The position numbers were made by a program, and so were the translations under genes. Below are positions 23,556 through 34,900 of a stretch of 64,000 bases of DNA, in pieces. How positions within the stretch are numbered: the first letter of the stretch is position 1; each line of letters starts with the position of its first letter. Source of the stretch: Delphinus delphis (Eukaryota > Chordata > Mammalia > Artiodactyla > Delphinidae); assembly GCF_949987515.2 (NCBI RefSeq), contig NC_082693.1, forward strand, positions 21,882,994 to 21,946,993. Reading direction: 5' to 3'. The notes under the pieces were generated by a model that saw only the letters and a list, made by a program, of their open reading frames with translations, did not search any database and was not told the DNA's origin.

Positions 23556-24180
23556 AAATAAAGGGTGTCATTGCAGCATTATTCACAATAGCCAAGGTAT
23601 GGAAACAATGTAGCTGTCTGTCAATGGATAAGTGGATAAAGAAGATGTGGTATAGATATACAATGGAATCTTATTCAGCCATGAGAAAGGAGATCCTTCT
23701 GTTTGCAAAAACCTGGATGAAACTTGAGGGCCTTACGCTTAGTGAAATAAGTCAGACAGAGAAAGACAAATCCTGTATAATATCACTTAGATGTGCTATC
23801 TAAAAATGACAAACTCAGAGAAAGAGCGTAGAGTGGTGGTCACCAGGGTTTGGGAGGTGGGGGAAAGAGGGAGAGATATGGGGGTCAAAGGGTACAAACT
23901 ACCAGTTATAAGATTAATAAATTCTGAGGATCTAATGTACAGCCCAGTGGTTATAGCTAATGACAGTGTATCATAAACTTGAATGTTGCCAAGAGAGGAG
24001 ATCTTAAATGTTCTCACCACAAAAGAAAAATGATATTATGTTACTGGATTGGGTGTTAACTCATGCTATGGTGGTAATCATTTTGCAACATATAAATGTA
24101 TCAAATCAACATGTTGTAACACATTAAACTGATACAATATTATATGTCAATTATATCTCAGCACAACTGAGGAAGAAATG
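23556..24180 (+). mobile_element. L1 3' fragment (older subfamily)
   Basis: ATTATTCACAATAGCCAAGG, 'aagtggataaagaagatgtgg' and GTGAAATAAGTCAGACAGAG give the ORF2 end. The 3' UTR has GATTGGGTGTTAACTCATGC-type and 'caacatgttgtaacacattaaactgatac' motifs and ends near 24180. Confidence 0.9.
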
Positions 24181-25779
24181 AAGCTAAACTAAAAGTCTTG
24201 GAAAAACAGAAATCGCTACATGGAATCAAAGAAACAATATGACTTATATGTTAAACTTAACCTAAAGTACTGAGCAATGTTCTAGATTGCAGGCAGCGAT
24301 TGTTCTATAGAAAGACAGGAAGAAAGAGAAGGAACAGGAAGAAAGCAGAATATAAAAGATCAAAACTAGAGCAGACAGAGGAGACAGAGACGCATGAGAA
24401 GGGCATGTGGAGGACAGAAAGTCTAAAACGGACACACAGCTGAATTTTAAGGAAATTCTCTGCACGACACTATGGTATTAGAACTTAAGAAATTCCCTTT
24501 TTTGATGTATTTATAGTTCTATGTAGATCAGACAAGACACTTACAAGAAGCATTATTTTTTTCTTGTAACACCAACCACAGGAAGGGCCAAAAGGATGTC
24601 ATGGTGGAAAAAGCAGAACTACCTCACTACCATGAAAAGAATAACAACAAAAATTGAAAGTCTGAGGGCACCAAAATAAACTGTCTGTACAAAAGATGAT
24701 TATAGTAAAACAAGGAGGAAGTTGAACCTCAGTTTTGGAATTACTGAACTGTGCAAAGGCAGAAATCAATCTGCATGGTCATTAGCACGCTGGAGCCAAA
24801 CGATTCTGCATTCGCGATGAAAACAGCCAAACCTGGATGCAAGAAAACTCTTGGAGCACAGCTACATGGCTACTTCTGAAGCAGTGTTCACAACCACTGT
24901 CTTTGGCATTTGTGTCTCAGTATGGGGGCTATTTGGACAACAGGTTCACAACGAACTCAGCAACCATCTTTGGCCTCCTAAGAAACCAGCACAATATGCT
25001 GGCCTAGAGAAAGCCAAAGGAGTCATTTGTGGAAAGATCAAAATAGCACAGCGGGCTCTCTTCTGGGTGAAAACTGAATTTTTCATTAAAATTGGTGGGA
25101 GGAGTCACCTCACAGAGAACACATTTATAAAGTGGCAAGGCAACAACTTCCTGTGTCACTGGAAGAAAGTGAGCAGACCTTTGCTTAACTACACTGCTGG
25201 TTACATATACCGTTGCATATATTTTGCCATTCCTGTCCTTTCCTTGAGTTCCTAGAAGGGACTCCCATGGACTCTCGTTTCGTGTTTACACTCTTACAAT
25301 TTAACCACAAGCCCTTAAGTATTCAGCAATTCCGAACCTCCTTCTTCCCCTCACTCAGTCTGACATTATCTCTTCCTGAAGACTGGCTTTATTTATGTAT
25401 CTCTATATTGTACCATCCCAGCTCTGCAAACTACCACTTTTCTAACATTTTGGTTTTCAGAAATTCAGAAACCTCTAGACAACCATTCAGACCATTTTCA
25501 CATCCACTGTTTCATCTCTTCATTTCAGTAAGTTGTTTTTAACCCCTTGTTACTTTTTTTTTAACTGCTTCTGAATTCCCACTCCTTAGACAATTCCACC
25601 ATCATCGTTGAATTTAATCTGTTCTCTCCTAGCAGTTTCATAAACTCAAATCCATCAAAATCATTGACCTTATGCTGTCTTCATTTTAAACTTCTTTCAC
25701 ATTTTAAATCGTAATCTTTCAATCCATGACTAGCACTTGCATCCTTTATCCTTATTCTCCACTCTTCTCGACCTTCACC
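24181..25779. other. ITPR2 intron, unassigned; chance 134-codon frame
   Basis: The longest frame not explained by repeats (24851-25255, plus strand) lies here. Its product matches no family I know, has no splice or promoter context, and is antisense to ITPR2. I do not call it a gene. 24280-24430 is purine-rich; 25250-25560 is pyrimidine-rich. Confidence 0.45.
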
Positions 25780-26006
25780 TTAACCTGTTTTTTTTTTTTT
25801 TGTGGTACGCGGGCCTCTCACTGTTGTGGCCTCTCCTGTTGCGGAGCACAGGCTCCGGGCGCGCAAGCTCAGAGGCCATGGCTCACGGGCCCAGCTGCTC
25901 CGCAGCATGTGGGATCTTCCCAGACCGGGGCATGAACCCGTGTCCCCTGCATCGGCAGGCGGACTCTCAACCACTGCGCCACCAGGGAAGCCCTTAACCT
26001 GTTTTT
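25780..26006 (-). mobile_element. CHR SINE with 13-bp target duplication
   Basis: Body to 25993, head at the right. Target duplication TTAACCTGTTTTT at 25780-25792 and 25994-26006, overlapping the T-run that is the A-tail. Confidence 0.97.
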
Positions 26007-26573
26007 AAAAATCTGTATTCTCTACTCTTATACTTAATCCGCTTAAAACTGGACTGACCTAACATAGGTCATTTCTTGACGTTGATCTTTTTATTGTTAC
26101 TCATATTATAAGTAGTAACATGAAACTGCATTTTTAAACTTTTTCTTCATGGGTGTGAGGTGATCTGGCTCCAACATCTCCTCCTCTATTTGTTCTAGGT
26201 CTGACTTGGCTGGTCTGGTTGTTCATTTCCCACTTAAAAGACACAGGGTCAGGTCTTGCTCGTGTAGCTGGGATAACCTTTCCAGACAGAGCAACACTAG
26301 CTTTCAGTCAAAAGGACATGGGTGGCTGTATTCCCTGACTTCCTTCTTCTAAAATTTATTACTGCTCATTCTGCCCTTCTCTTTTTTGCTGTTTTCCTTC
26401 CACAATGCTACAGCTTCTGAAATAACTCCTTGATCATGTACCCATGCTGTGTCACTGTATTTCTATATTCATTCTAGAAACCAATATGATTTTAATTCTC
26501 AGTTCGGGCTCATTCAGACTCATTCAGACTCTGGACAGTCCTTCTCCAGCTTGATTCAATGCCTGTCACCCAA
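26007..26573. other. ITPR2 intron, unassigned
   Basis: No feature supported. A GACTCATTCA direct repeat lies at about 26515-26530. Confidence 0.45.
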
Positions 26574-26731
26574 TTTCTTTCTCCCTTCCGTCCTCCCTTC
26601 CTTTCTTTCTCTTTCTTTTCTTTCTTCCTTCTCTTTCTTTCTTTCTTTCTTTCTCTGTCTCTCTCTCTATCCCTCCCTCCCTCCCTCCCTCCCTCTCTCT
26701 CTCTCTCTCCCTCTCTCTCCCTTTCTTTTCC
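26574..26731. repeat. Polypyrimidine tract (CTTT)n-(CCCT)n-(CT)n
   Basis: From 26591 to 26731 there are only two non-pyrimidines on the plus strand (26657 and 26669). Blocks are TTTC-rich, then TCCC-rich, then TC-rich. On the ITPR2 sense strand it is a polypurine (GAAA/GGGA/GA) run. Confidence 0.97.
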
Positions 26732-26965
26732 ACATCCTAAATCTCTGTGTTCTACTTCCTTCAGTGTGCCCTTCACCTTAACTTTCAGTTCCTCAATAAC
26801 TAAAATTCTCTCTTGTCTTCCTAGCTATAACCCATGTGCCCTCACCTTCTTCTGTTCTATCTGTGCATTTCGCTACACTGTGAGAGACCTAAAAATCTTC
26901 TCAATGGTGCAACTATATTACAAAATGATACCAGCTTCTTGTATTAGTATCTTTTAGAATTTGAC

Positions 26966-27203
26966 TCCTCCCCTGAATTTTTTTTTTTTTTTTCCGGTAC
27001 GCGGGCCTCTCACTGCTGTGGCCTCTCCCGTTGTGGAGCACAGGCTCCAGACGCGCAGGCCCAGCGGCCACGGCTCATGGGCCCAGCCGCTCTGCGGCAT
27101 GTGGGATCTTCCCGGACCGGGGCACGAACCCGTGTCCCCTGCATCGGCAGGTGGACTCCCAACCACTGCGCCACCAGGGAAGCCCTCCTTCCCTGAATTT
27201 TTT
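26966..27203 (-). mobile_element. CHR SINE with 18-bp target duplication
   Basis: Body 26987-27185, head at right. Target duplication TCCTCCCTGAATTTTTT-like: left copy 26966-26983, right copy 27186-27203, one mismatch (C/T at the fifth base). Several CpG positions have decayed to TG/CA. Confidence 0.96.
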
Positions 27204-28195
27204 GTAAAAATTATATTCATGGTTACATACATTAGGGAGTTATACAAAGGACAGAGAAGGGCAATAACTGTCTAAAAGAGGAAACTTTTAACACCTTAAA
27301 CTCACAGAGTGCTGTATGTCTATTACATCTCAATAAAAGTGGAAAAATTTAAAAACTAAAAAGATTAATCTACTCAGAGTCTTACTTATATCTACCAATG
27401 TTTGTTCAATTATCTGGTAAGATGTACAGGGAAGCAGGAAAAGGAAGAGATTGTCAGTGGGAGAAAATGACTAGAAAGAGAGATTGGGAACGTCTAGAAG
27501 TCTGGACTTCATGCTGTAAGAAAATGAGAGCTATATGGATAAAATCAAGTGGGCATATGTCATTTCAATTTTTTAACTTCTAAAAACTCTGCATTAGGAG
27601 ATGCAAATTTAAAGCTGATCTTCAGGTTAATGAAATTAAATTTATCAAATAAAATTTATCAAGCACCTGTTTTCACAAGTTACTATAAAATAGAAATGGT
27701 TTTCCTTCAAAAGACTGTAAATTTAGCCTTATATTTATTAGAAGTCCAACAAAACCCAGTTAGAGGTTGTCACTTTAGAGCTTCTGCAGGACACATGCCA
27801 ACCTACAATTCAAAGAGGCCAGAAGCCTGTTTTGACCTGAATGCAATCCCTTACTTCATACTCTCTATCTTCTCAGTAGCCTCTTTCCTCTCTCCTTCAA
27901 GACTTCCACCTGCTGCCAAGGTTTACCTATTCCACAGGCTCGGACATGGGATAGTCTCCTCCCTGCTGGCCCAGTTTTTGGTACCAAGTATCGTTTTCCT
28001 GTGGACCAGCCCCTAGCACAGCCCTGGAGGCACCATCAGGCATTCCGGGAGCTTTTTCTTTTCCTTGACCCAGAGCAAGGAAGGCAAGTGCTGAAAAAAT
28101 GGAGGGACCAGAACTTGAAAATATGATAGCAAGCGTTGACACAAGACATGATTGATAAGATTAGCAAAACAATATAAAGATATAAAATGTGACAC
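27204..28195. other. ITPR2 intron next to exon 28196-28318
   Basis: No recognised repeat. The exon's open frame continues 183 bases into this intron to a stop ending at 28013. 27880-28020 is pyrimidine-rich. Confidence 0.5.
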
Positions 28196-28318
28196 CTGAT
28201 GGGCCAGAATATAGATATTGTGTCCAACATCTTTTGGGGAAACACCATCATCTCCGCCCTCATCACCCCCATGATCGCATTCCAATCCTTGGTTATAGGC
28301 ATTCTTCACCACATCCAC
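28196..28318 (-). CDS. ITPR2: ITPR2 coding exon 8 of 8 visible (weak donor)
   Basis: 123 bp, 41 codons, phase 0 on both sides: VDVVKNAYNQGLECDHGGDE, then GGDDGVSPKDVGHNIYILAHQ. The acidic Gly/Asp loop is a variable spot between receptor types; the following NIYILAHQ is invariant and lies shortly before the intervening lateral domain and the channel. Acceptor TTGATAG at 28320-28319. The donor is CAG|GTGTCA, with poor matches at +3 to +5. The next family segment (LARHNK...) was not found in the remaining 28.2 kb, so the downstream intron is longer than that. Confidence 0.96.
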
Positions 28319-29768
28319 CTATCAAAAAACAAAGGGGAACAAGAAGGCTTGAAATGCCACAAACAACATGCATTTACATCAGCTATGAGGTGTAATTAAA
28401 ACTTGGAATGCTTCCTAAGACTTGAAAAGTATAAAAGAATTCTAAATGAAAACAGCCTAGGAAACCATCTGTATTTAAATGAATATGGAAGTATTTTCCT
28501 ACAATATTCCCTGTTTTCTTTGTGAAATTTGGCTTTGGTTTTTTAATGTTGACTGTGCCAGAGTTCCCATCAACTGGGAGATGTTGGAACCCTGATAAAC
28601 ATCCATTATTTATTAAGGGCCCACTAATAATAAGAACACATGGTGCTAGACACCATTCTCTGCCCTGAGGACCCAACAGTGGATACAACAGAGTATCTGC
28701 CCCCAGGGAACTTACTGTCAGCAAATCAAGAGGCCAACACAACTGTGAGACACGCAGCAAGCATAGGGCAGGGGCACTAACTCAGGCAAGAAGTAGATGA
28801 TGGGATAAAAATGTTGTAGGCAAAGGAAATGGTATTTTCAAAGGGCTATTGTGCAGAGATATTGTCGAACGAATATATAACTCACCGCTCCATTTAAGCG
28901 TAAGAATAAGGAACGCCTTGCTCCTCTTAGCCCACTGCCTTCCATGGATGGAGTTTTTTGTTTTTGTTTTTTGCAGGTCCTATGCTCTCATTAAATGTAT
29001 GTTAAATCAAACTGCATCTTATCTTTCTCTTTATCTGCCTTCTTTGAATCCATCCCTTACTATTAAAGAGAGCAAAAGAGTGCCTTCACAGGTTTCCCCA
29101 TAGCACCAACAATGGTGTTTATAAGACTGGACTTAGTCATTGGGGCACTGGCTTATACGGTTCGAGAATGTTCTCAATGCTTTTGAAACCCAGTGATTTT
29201 AAAGCATGGTGATATTTCTTCATAATTTCCATGTCACAAGTGAGGAGGAAAATGTAACTTCTACAATAGGAAGACACACTAATGATCTCTGTGGAATTCC
29301 CAGCAGGTCTCCACACAGTTTCCTCTAGGCTGAGTACTGTGTAACATTTTATGAATAAGAACAATTACCAAAGAGATTTATTTTGTTTTTATTTTCAGAA
29401 AGAGGTATAAATCAAATTTTTGAGGGGTACAAACATTTTTATATACCTTCCTCACCTATATTCCAATACAAAAACTAAAGCAAAATTTTTTTCTGGCAAA
29501 AAATAATTTGCAGATAGTTTAGGCAAGTATGAAAATCTAGTTAAGAAAAGCACTTAAAGTGGATAAAGCCAATGAAGAAATCAGGACCCAAATCACACAG
29601 GCCTTCGCTATCATGGGGCTTCTGAGGTACTTGTAATAGCAGGTCTTGATGTGCCATGGTGCCTTGGTAGAGCAGTGAAAGCCAGCAGACATTTCCCCTG
29701 ACATGCACACTATAAATTATCACTTTTAGGTTACACATTATTAACACAGCTTTCCAAAGTTTTCTTAC
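28319..29768 (-). other. ITPR2 intron (about 1.45 kb)
   Basis: 28590-28760 ('ttattaagggcccactaataataagaac... atggtgctagacaccattctctgccctgagg') is an old repeat of the 'CTACTATGTGCCAGGC' type. The rest is unassigned. Confidence 0.6.
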
Positions 29769-29864
29769 CAGTTCTCTGGGTCTCATGTTAAATAGAATTC
29801 TTTCTGCATTCTCACTGTCATGTCTACTTTCCATGATGGCCAGCAAAAGCTTGGAGGCATTGTT
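29769..29864 (-). CDS. ITPR2: ITPR2 coding exon 7 of 8 visible
   Basis: 96 bp, 32 codons, phase 0 on both sides: [20 protein letters not shown] then [12 protein letters not shown]. The segment is near-invariant among IP3 receptors; Phe in ILFNMRP is what I recall for type 2, where type 1 has Tyr. Acceptor ATCTCTAG at 29866-29865; donor GAACTG|GTAAGA at 29768. The frame runs into the intron as far as 29541 before a stop, which is intronic read-through. Confidence 0.96.
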
Positions 29865-30677
29865 CTAGAGATACAGATTGAGTTGATACACATGAAAGGT
29901 CTATTTCATGGATTAATGATCCCCTCAATTTGTTTTAATTGAGATTATCAGGACTATTTTTTTTTTAAATCAAGCAGAATTTTAAACTGCTAATTTAGTT
30001 TGGCTTATTAACATTTTAAAATAGAGTATTTTACTTTATTGTTAACACAAAATAAAAATAATGAATATGAGAGAGATGTTACAAAGGATATTTTAAATAT
30101 TGGTGAAAAGGAATTTTAAACACAAAATTGAGTTTATATATAATACATTAAAATCTAATCATATCTTCCTTGACTATTTCCTAAATAGGCATTTCTATGA
30201 TGAAACTTTAACAAGACACCAGTATCAACGACATATTCCACAAAAATGGCATATAATTTACAAAGAATTTAGTATAATTGTTTTAACACGAAACATTAAC
30301 ACACACTAGCAAATCAAAATTTTAAATAAATTTGAGCGATAATTAGTGAAAAGTAATCTATAAAATTCTAAATTCATGAGTTAGAAACAAAATATTTATT
30401 GATAACAGTTTACTAGTCTCCCTACATGGTAGCATATATGCAACATTTTTACCATCTGGGTTGTAGAAGAATAATATTTTCTATTTCTGTTTAACAGAGA
30501 ATAAAAACAGCTTATGTTGTCTTTGGTGTTTTCTAATTTAGTTTATAAATATATTGTCTCAAACACGCTTACATATTGAAATCAGAAATGTTTCTGATAC
30601 AGCCAATTTATTACCCAAAACGGGTACAACATAGTTATACACCATCTTGCAACGCAAAGTACAATATCCTCGACATT
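29865..30677 (-). other. ITPR2 intron, AT-rich part
   Basis: No repeat family or further exon recognised. Confidence 0.55.
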
Positions 30678-30883
30678 TGGAATGATGTTTCTTTTTTTTT
30701 TTTTTTTTAAAGTCTTTATTGAATTTGTTACAATATTGCTTCTGTTTTAAGTTTTGGTTTTTTGGCCGCAAGGCATGTGGGATCTTAGCTCCCCAACCAG
30801 GGATCAAACCCGCACCCCCTACACTGGAAGGTGAAGTCTTAACCACTGGACCGCCAGGGAAGTCCCTGGAATGATGTTTCTTT
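30678..30883 (-). mobile_element. CHR-1/Bov-tA-like SINE with 17-bp target duplication
   Basis: Head GGGACTTCCCTGGCGGTCCA reads leftward from 30866, with CACTGGACCGCC (plus) and 'ggggtgcgggtttgatccctggttgggg' as tRNA-like B-box region. The tail region 'aaaacagaagcaatattg' ends in a 17-base T-run. Target duplication TGGAATGATGTTTCTTT at 30678-30694 and 30867-30883. Confidence 0.93.
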
Positions 30884-32499
30884 ATACTGTGTTTTCAATA
30901 GCACTGCCCTAGAATTGTGGCACACTGCAAGATGATAAACACGACCTGGGAGATATTTCTATAGTGTTTTTGTAATATTCACTTAGATAAAAATCTCATC
31001 CTCCACACACGCAGAGCCAAATGGCTCTAAGATGCTTCTTAGTGACTCAAAATTAACATCTTACGGGATGAAAACTTAAATTGAATCAGTTGTTTGGTGA
31101 TGCAGGCATTCACAATACAAATTTTGTTAAAGTTGTGCAAATTAATTACACTGGATATTTTTAATACCAAATTCTACCCAACTATTTTTCTTTCAGAAAT
31201 ACAGCCTATTGATTAAATGGCTAATATTAGTAACGATGATGATAATGTGATGGTGATGATGATACCAACGTCACTAACCCATCCTAAAAAGATGTTAGGA
31301 TTTTGTGGGAAAGGTAGCATTATTTTTTCTGTTCCATTTTCAATTTTTACAGATTTGTACTAATCCTAAAATTCCTTTTTTATAACCTAGCATCCCATAT
31401 AAACAACATACCTAAAAAAATAAGGCTCCAGTGTTAGTGGAGAGCTTAGATCCTTAGAGCAATATTAATTGACCCCATAGAATTGAAAACTAAAACCCTG
31501 GCAACGCTAACAGTACTCTCTAATGAACCTCACTCAGCAGGCCCAATACGTAATAGCTTAAAAATACATCCGATTTCAGAATGCTATTGGCAATACGGTA
31601 TTTTTTCTGACCAATCTTTTTCATACTATGTTGGAGGAACAGAAATCTTGTAAATGACTTACTGAAATTTGAATCAGTTTGAAAGTACAAGAGCCTATAT
31701 ATGCTTAGAAATCAAATTCATGTGTGTTAATAGAGGATTTTCTTCCAAAGGAAGCTGGAGTCCTTAGAAGAAAAACCAAAAACAAAAAACCAACAATAGT
31801 AACAAAAAACCTACCTATTTATAAATTTAGCACTTTATAGTCCCAGATCAGTTATGAAATATAAATTAAAAGGGACAAGATATATGTATCAGAAAATTCA
31901 TAAAATGGTATAGCAAATTAGTAAAGTTAAATATACTTAAAATTATAACTGGTTAAGTATAAATTTAAGGGTGGATGGTATAAAATAAAACCTTAACATT
32001 TTTAATATGGAATCTCTATAATGTTCTGGAGAATTTATAATTAAAAGCATACTACCTATACCTTCTAAAATTTGCCGATATACTATATCATTCTGTCTTA
32101 CAAACATTGTTCTCATATTGGCCATTATGTACAAAGCCTCATGGATTGTGTAGAAATGTACACTCACCTCTTTCTTTAAGTAGAAAACTATGAATATTTC
32201 AAGTCAAATTCATTCATTTTGTATTTTATACATACCTTGATCTATCCAACTGTCATATTTTGAAAAGGTATATATAAATTATGCCTAGAAACATAAATGA
32301 AATTTTAAATGACCCTTTTTCAAAAAAGATTTCCATTTGAATAGCCAAGAGTATCTTTGTACTGTTAAGTCACACACCCCATCATTTAATTTAGGTTTTT
32401 TTACATAGGTCTGGATTTGTAAATAATCTGTATGCCTATACTTTGACAAATCCTTCAGTATTTTCCCCATTAAGTTATGTCAATTAAGAGTGAGACTTA
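30884..32499 (-). other. ITPR2 intron, unassigned
   Basis: AT-rich. A short GATGAT/GTGATG run at about 31226-31263. No exon or identified repeat. Confidence 0.5.
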
Positions 32500-32640
32500 G
32501 GGACTTCCCTGGAGGACCAGTGGTTAGATTTAGACTCTGTACTTTCACTGCCGAGGGCCCAGGTTCAATCCTAGTAGTTGAGGAACTAAGATCCCACAAG
32601 CCTCGTGGCATGGCCAAAAAAAAAAAAAAGAGAGAGAGAG
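32500..32640 (+). mobile_element. CHR-1-like short SINE
   Basis: GGGACTTCCCTGGAGGACCA at 32500, CCCAGGTTCAATCCTAGTAG as B-box, GAACTAAGATCCCACAAGCC, ending GGCATGGCC plus A13 and an (AG)n run. Possible imperfect duplication: GAGTGAGACTTA on the left, GAGAGAGATTTA on the right. Confidence 0.9.
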
Positions 32641-33882
32641 ATTTAAAGGTAGAGTCTCTAGGTAAATAAAGAATTTTAAAAGCCTGTTTCTTTATGAATT
32701 ATGGTTAAAAATGAATTCAAGATATAATAATTTTTTTCTAGTAATTCAAATTAAGCTGTCTGTTATATAGGCCTAGGCTGTTTTTACTAAGTGAAGCATG
32801 AAGCTAATTAGGAAAAGGACACACGTTCAATCTACATAAGGATCACCTTCTTTCTAATCTATGAAGATACATACCCAAAGATTATATATATTGCAAATGA
32901 AAATAGTTCACTTATCTCTTTGTTTGCTTATTAAGAGCCATTAGCACAATCTCCACATAAGTAGGACATATATATAATATATATTCCGTTATATATCTAA
33001 ATCTATATTTAGAAACATAATTATAGAAATATCACTTCTATTCTTCTTGGCCATAAATTTACCCTTTAAAAAGTTAAACTTTATTCTCTCTATGATATTG
33101 GATCGACCTGTCTTTACAGAAAAATTTTATTTAACCAATGATTTTTAAACCTGTTTAACACTAAACATATGTGGTCTTTAATAATTCATCTCAATTGAAT
33201 AGCATGCCTTTATATTTGGGATTATATCGTTTCTTGTGTATATTCATTTATCTGTTTCTACTTGAACAAAAAGTTGAAGAAATTTTTTTCAAAATGCCAT
33301 TGTGCTCCTGACCTCTGATCAATGGAACTGCTGGGAAGTATGCGCATGGTTTAAGTTGAAGCACCTCCTCAAAGGGAGTGTGAAAATGGCTTAGCTTATT
33401 TGGGGAAAAAAATAAGATTCTAAGATATAATAAAAGAAAACAACTTTTAGAAAGTAGAGAGACATAAAACTAAAATGCAGCCCTCCTCTGACATAGTCTC
33501 ATTAATCGTGACTTGCTAGATAGAATTCTGTAGTCAAGACGACTTAAAAATATATGGGATAGTGAATGTTCAGAACCTTTTCCTCCTCTATATAATGAAA
33601 AATAGAAAATAAAAGCAGAAGAAAAACAGCAAAACAAAGTGGCTGCTTAAAAAAACTTCCAGTAAAGTACCCTCCAACTAACATTATCTCAAATCTTATT
33701 TAACACTATCAGGAATTTAGCGCTCACGGTGCTTTAACTATCCCTTTCTGCCAATTCATTAGTTGAAAATACGATAATACCTTGCTTTTTACAAGACCTA
33801 CTTGAAGATTTAGAGTCAACTCTGAAAGGGAGTTTTATATAGAGAATGTCACTTCCCCCCCCGAATAGTGGATTTACTCTAC
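32641..33882 (-). other. ITPR2 intron, unassigned
   Basis: AT-rich; nothing recognised. The last 100 bases hold the pyrimidine-poor downstream flank of exon 33883-33993. Confidence 0.5.
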
Positions 33883-33993
33883 CTTTAGTTGGAGCACCAG
33901 GTCCATTCGATATTTACCAAGAGGGTTTATGTCATTTAGAATCAAAGCAATGATGATATCAATCCCATTAGATTCATGAGTAGCAATACATGT
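33883..33993 (-). CDS. ITPR2: ITPR2 coding exon 6 of 8 visible
   Basis: 111 bp, 37 codons, phase 0 on both sides, with no starting methionine. It reads [20 protein letters not shown] then [17 protein letters not shown], contiguous in the family with the previous exon's CHENQ. Acceptor TTTTTCCTAG at 33995-33994; donor CTAAAG|GTAGAG at 33882. It belongs to the C-terminal part of the RIH-associated helical region. Frame and conservation leave little doubt. Confidence 0.96.
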
Positions 33994-34666
33994 CTAGGAA
34001 AAAAAAATGTTTATAAAATAACACTCTATGTACGACATAAGTGCGCTAGAAGCCATGACATAAAATTACAGAATCACCTTAGCCTTTCGACTTTTAAAAT
34101 ATAATTAAAATTTAACTTTGAGATTAAGTCTAAGATAACTCAAAGGTTTAACTTTAACTTATTCTTTTGCATAGAGTCTATTAGTTGATTAGTATTAGCT
34201 AAATGGCTTTGTATGAAGAACATAGAGATAGACATTGTATGAAACAGGTATCTTTTCAATGAACCATTTTAAGAGAATTTCAAAAAACAATGGTTAAGTA
34301 AAACACTCAGTCACTAAATTTTAATATGCCCTTCATTAGAGGAATTCCTTAAATTTAGAATTTTAAGATCTGATCTATCCAGGCTAAGAGAATATTCCTA
34401 TTTACAAAAGGAATGCGCCCCTTATGTCCAAGGTTTGTAAGTAAACTTTATTGGAAATGATGTAGCAACTTCATTTATCTGCTACTTAATGCTAAATGAG
34501 TAACAAGTGATGCTGTTGATCACTGTGGCAGCAGACAGGGAATACAGGCACCTCCTGATGTTTTGGAGACATCTTGTCAATTATGGTGGTTGAGGGAAAA
34601 GGTCAGAAGATTCCTCAAACTTAAGTGATTCACAGAGGAATCTGACTTGAGAAAAGCTTATAAAAT
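33994..34666 (-). other. ITPR2 intron, unassigned
   Basis: No feature beyond the exon acceptor tract (T-rich on the sense strand) at 33994-34010. Confidence 0.5.
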
Positions 34667-34900
34667 ATCCTGAGAGGGGCTTCCCTGGTGGTGCAGTGGT
34701 TGAGAGTCTGCCTGCTGATGCAGGGGACATGGGTTCGTGACCCGGTCTGGGAAGATCCCACATGCCGCGGAGCGGCTGGGCCCGTGAGCCATGGCCGCTG
34801 AGCCTGCGCGTCCGGAGCCTGTGCTCCGCAACGGGAGAGGCCACAACAGTGAGAGGCCCGCGTGTACCGCAAAAAAAAAAAAAAAAAAAAATCCTGAGAG
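34667..34900 (+). mobile_element. CHR SINE with 10-bp target duplication
   Basis: Full-length plus-strand copy from 34677, ending in a pure A21 tail at about 34871-34890. Target duplication ATCCTGAGAG at 34667-34676 and 34891-34900. The long pure tail and low divergence suggest a young insertion. Confidence 0.98.

Noticed and set aside
24851..25255. 134-codon plus-strand open frame
   Set aside because: The longest frame not explained by repeats or ITPR2, but there is no known family, splice context or coding-like composition, and it is antisense in an intron.
26449..26957. Ser/Leu/Pro-rich (plus) and Arg/Glu-rich (minus) frames
   Set aside because: They are translations of the polypyrimidine tract.
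1..28195. Next ITPR2 exon (LARHNK and following segments)
   Set aside because: Looked for the reverse complement of the expected residues and found none; the intron probably extends beyond the window.
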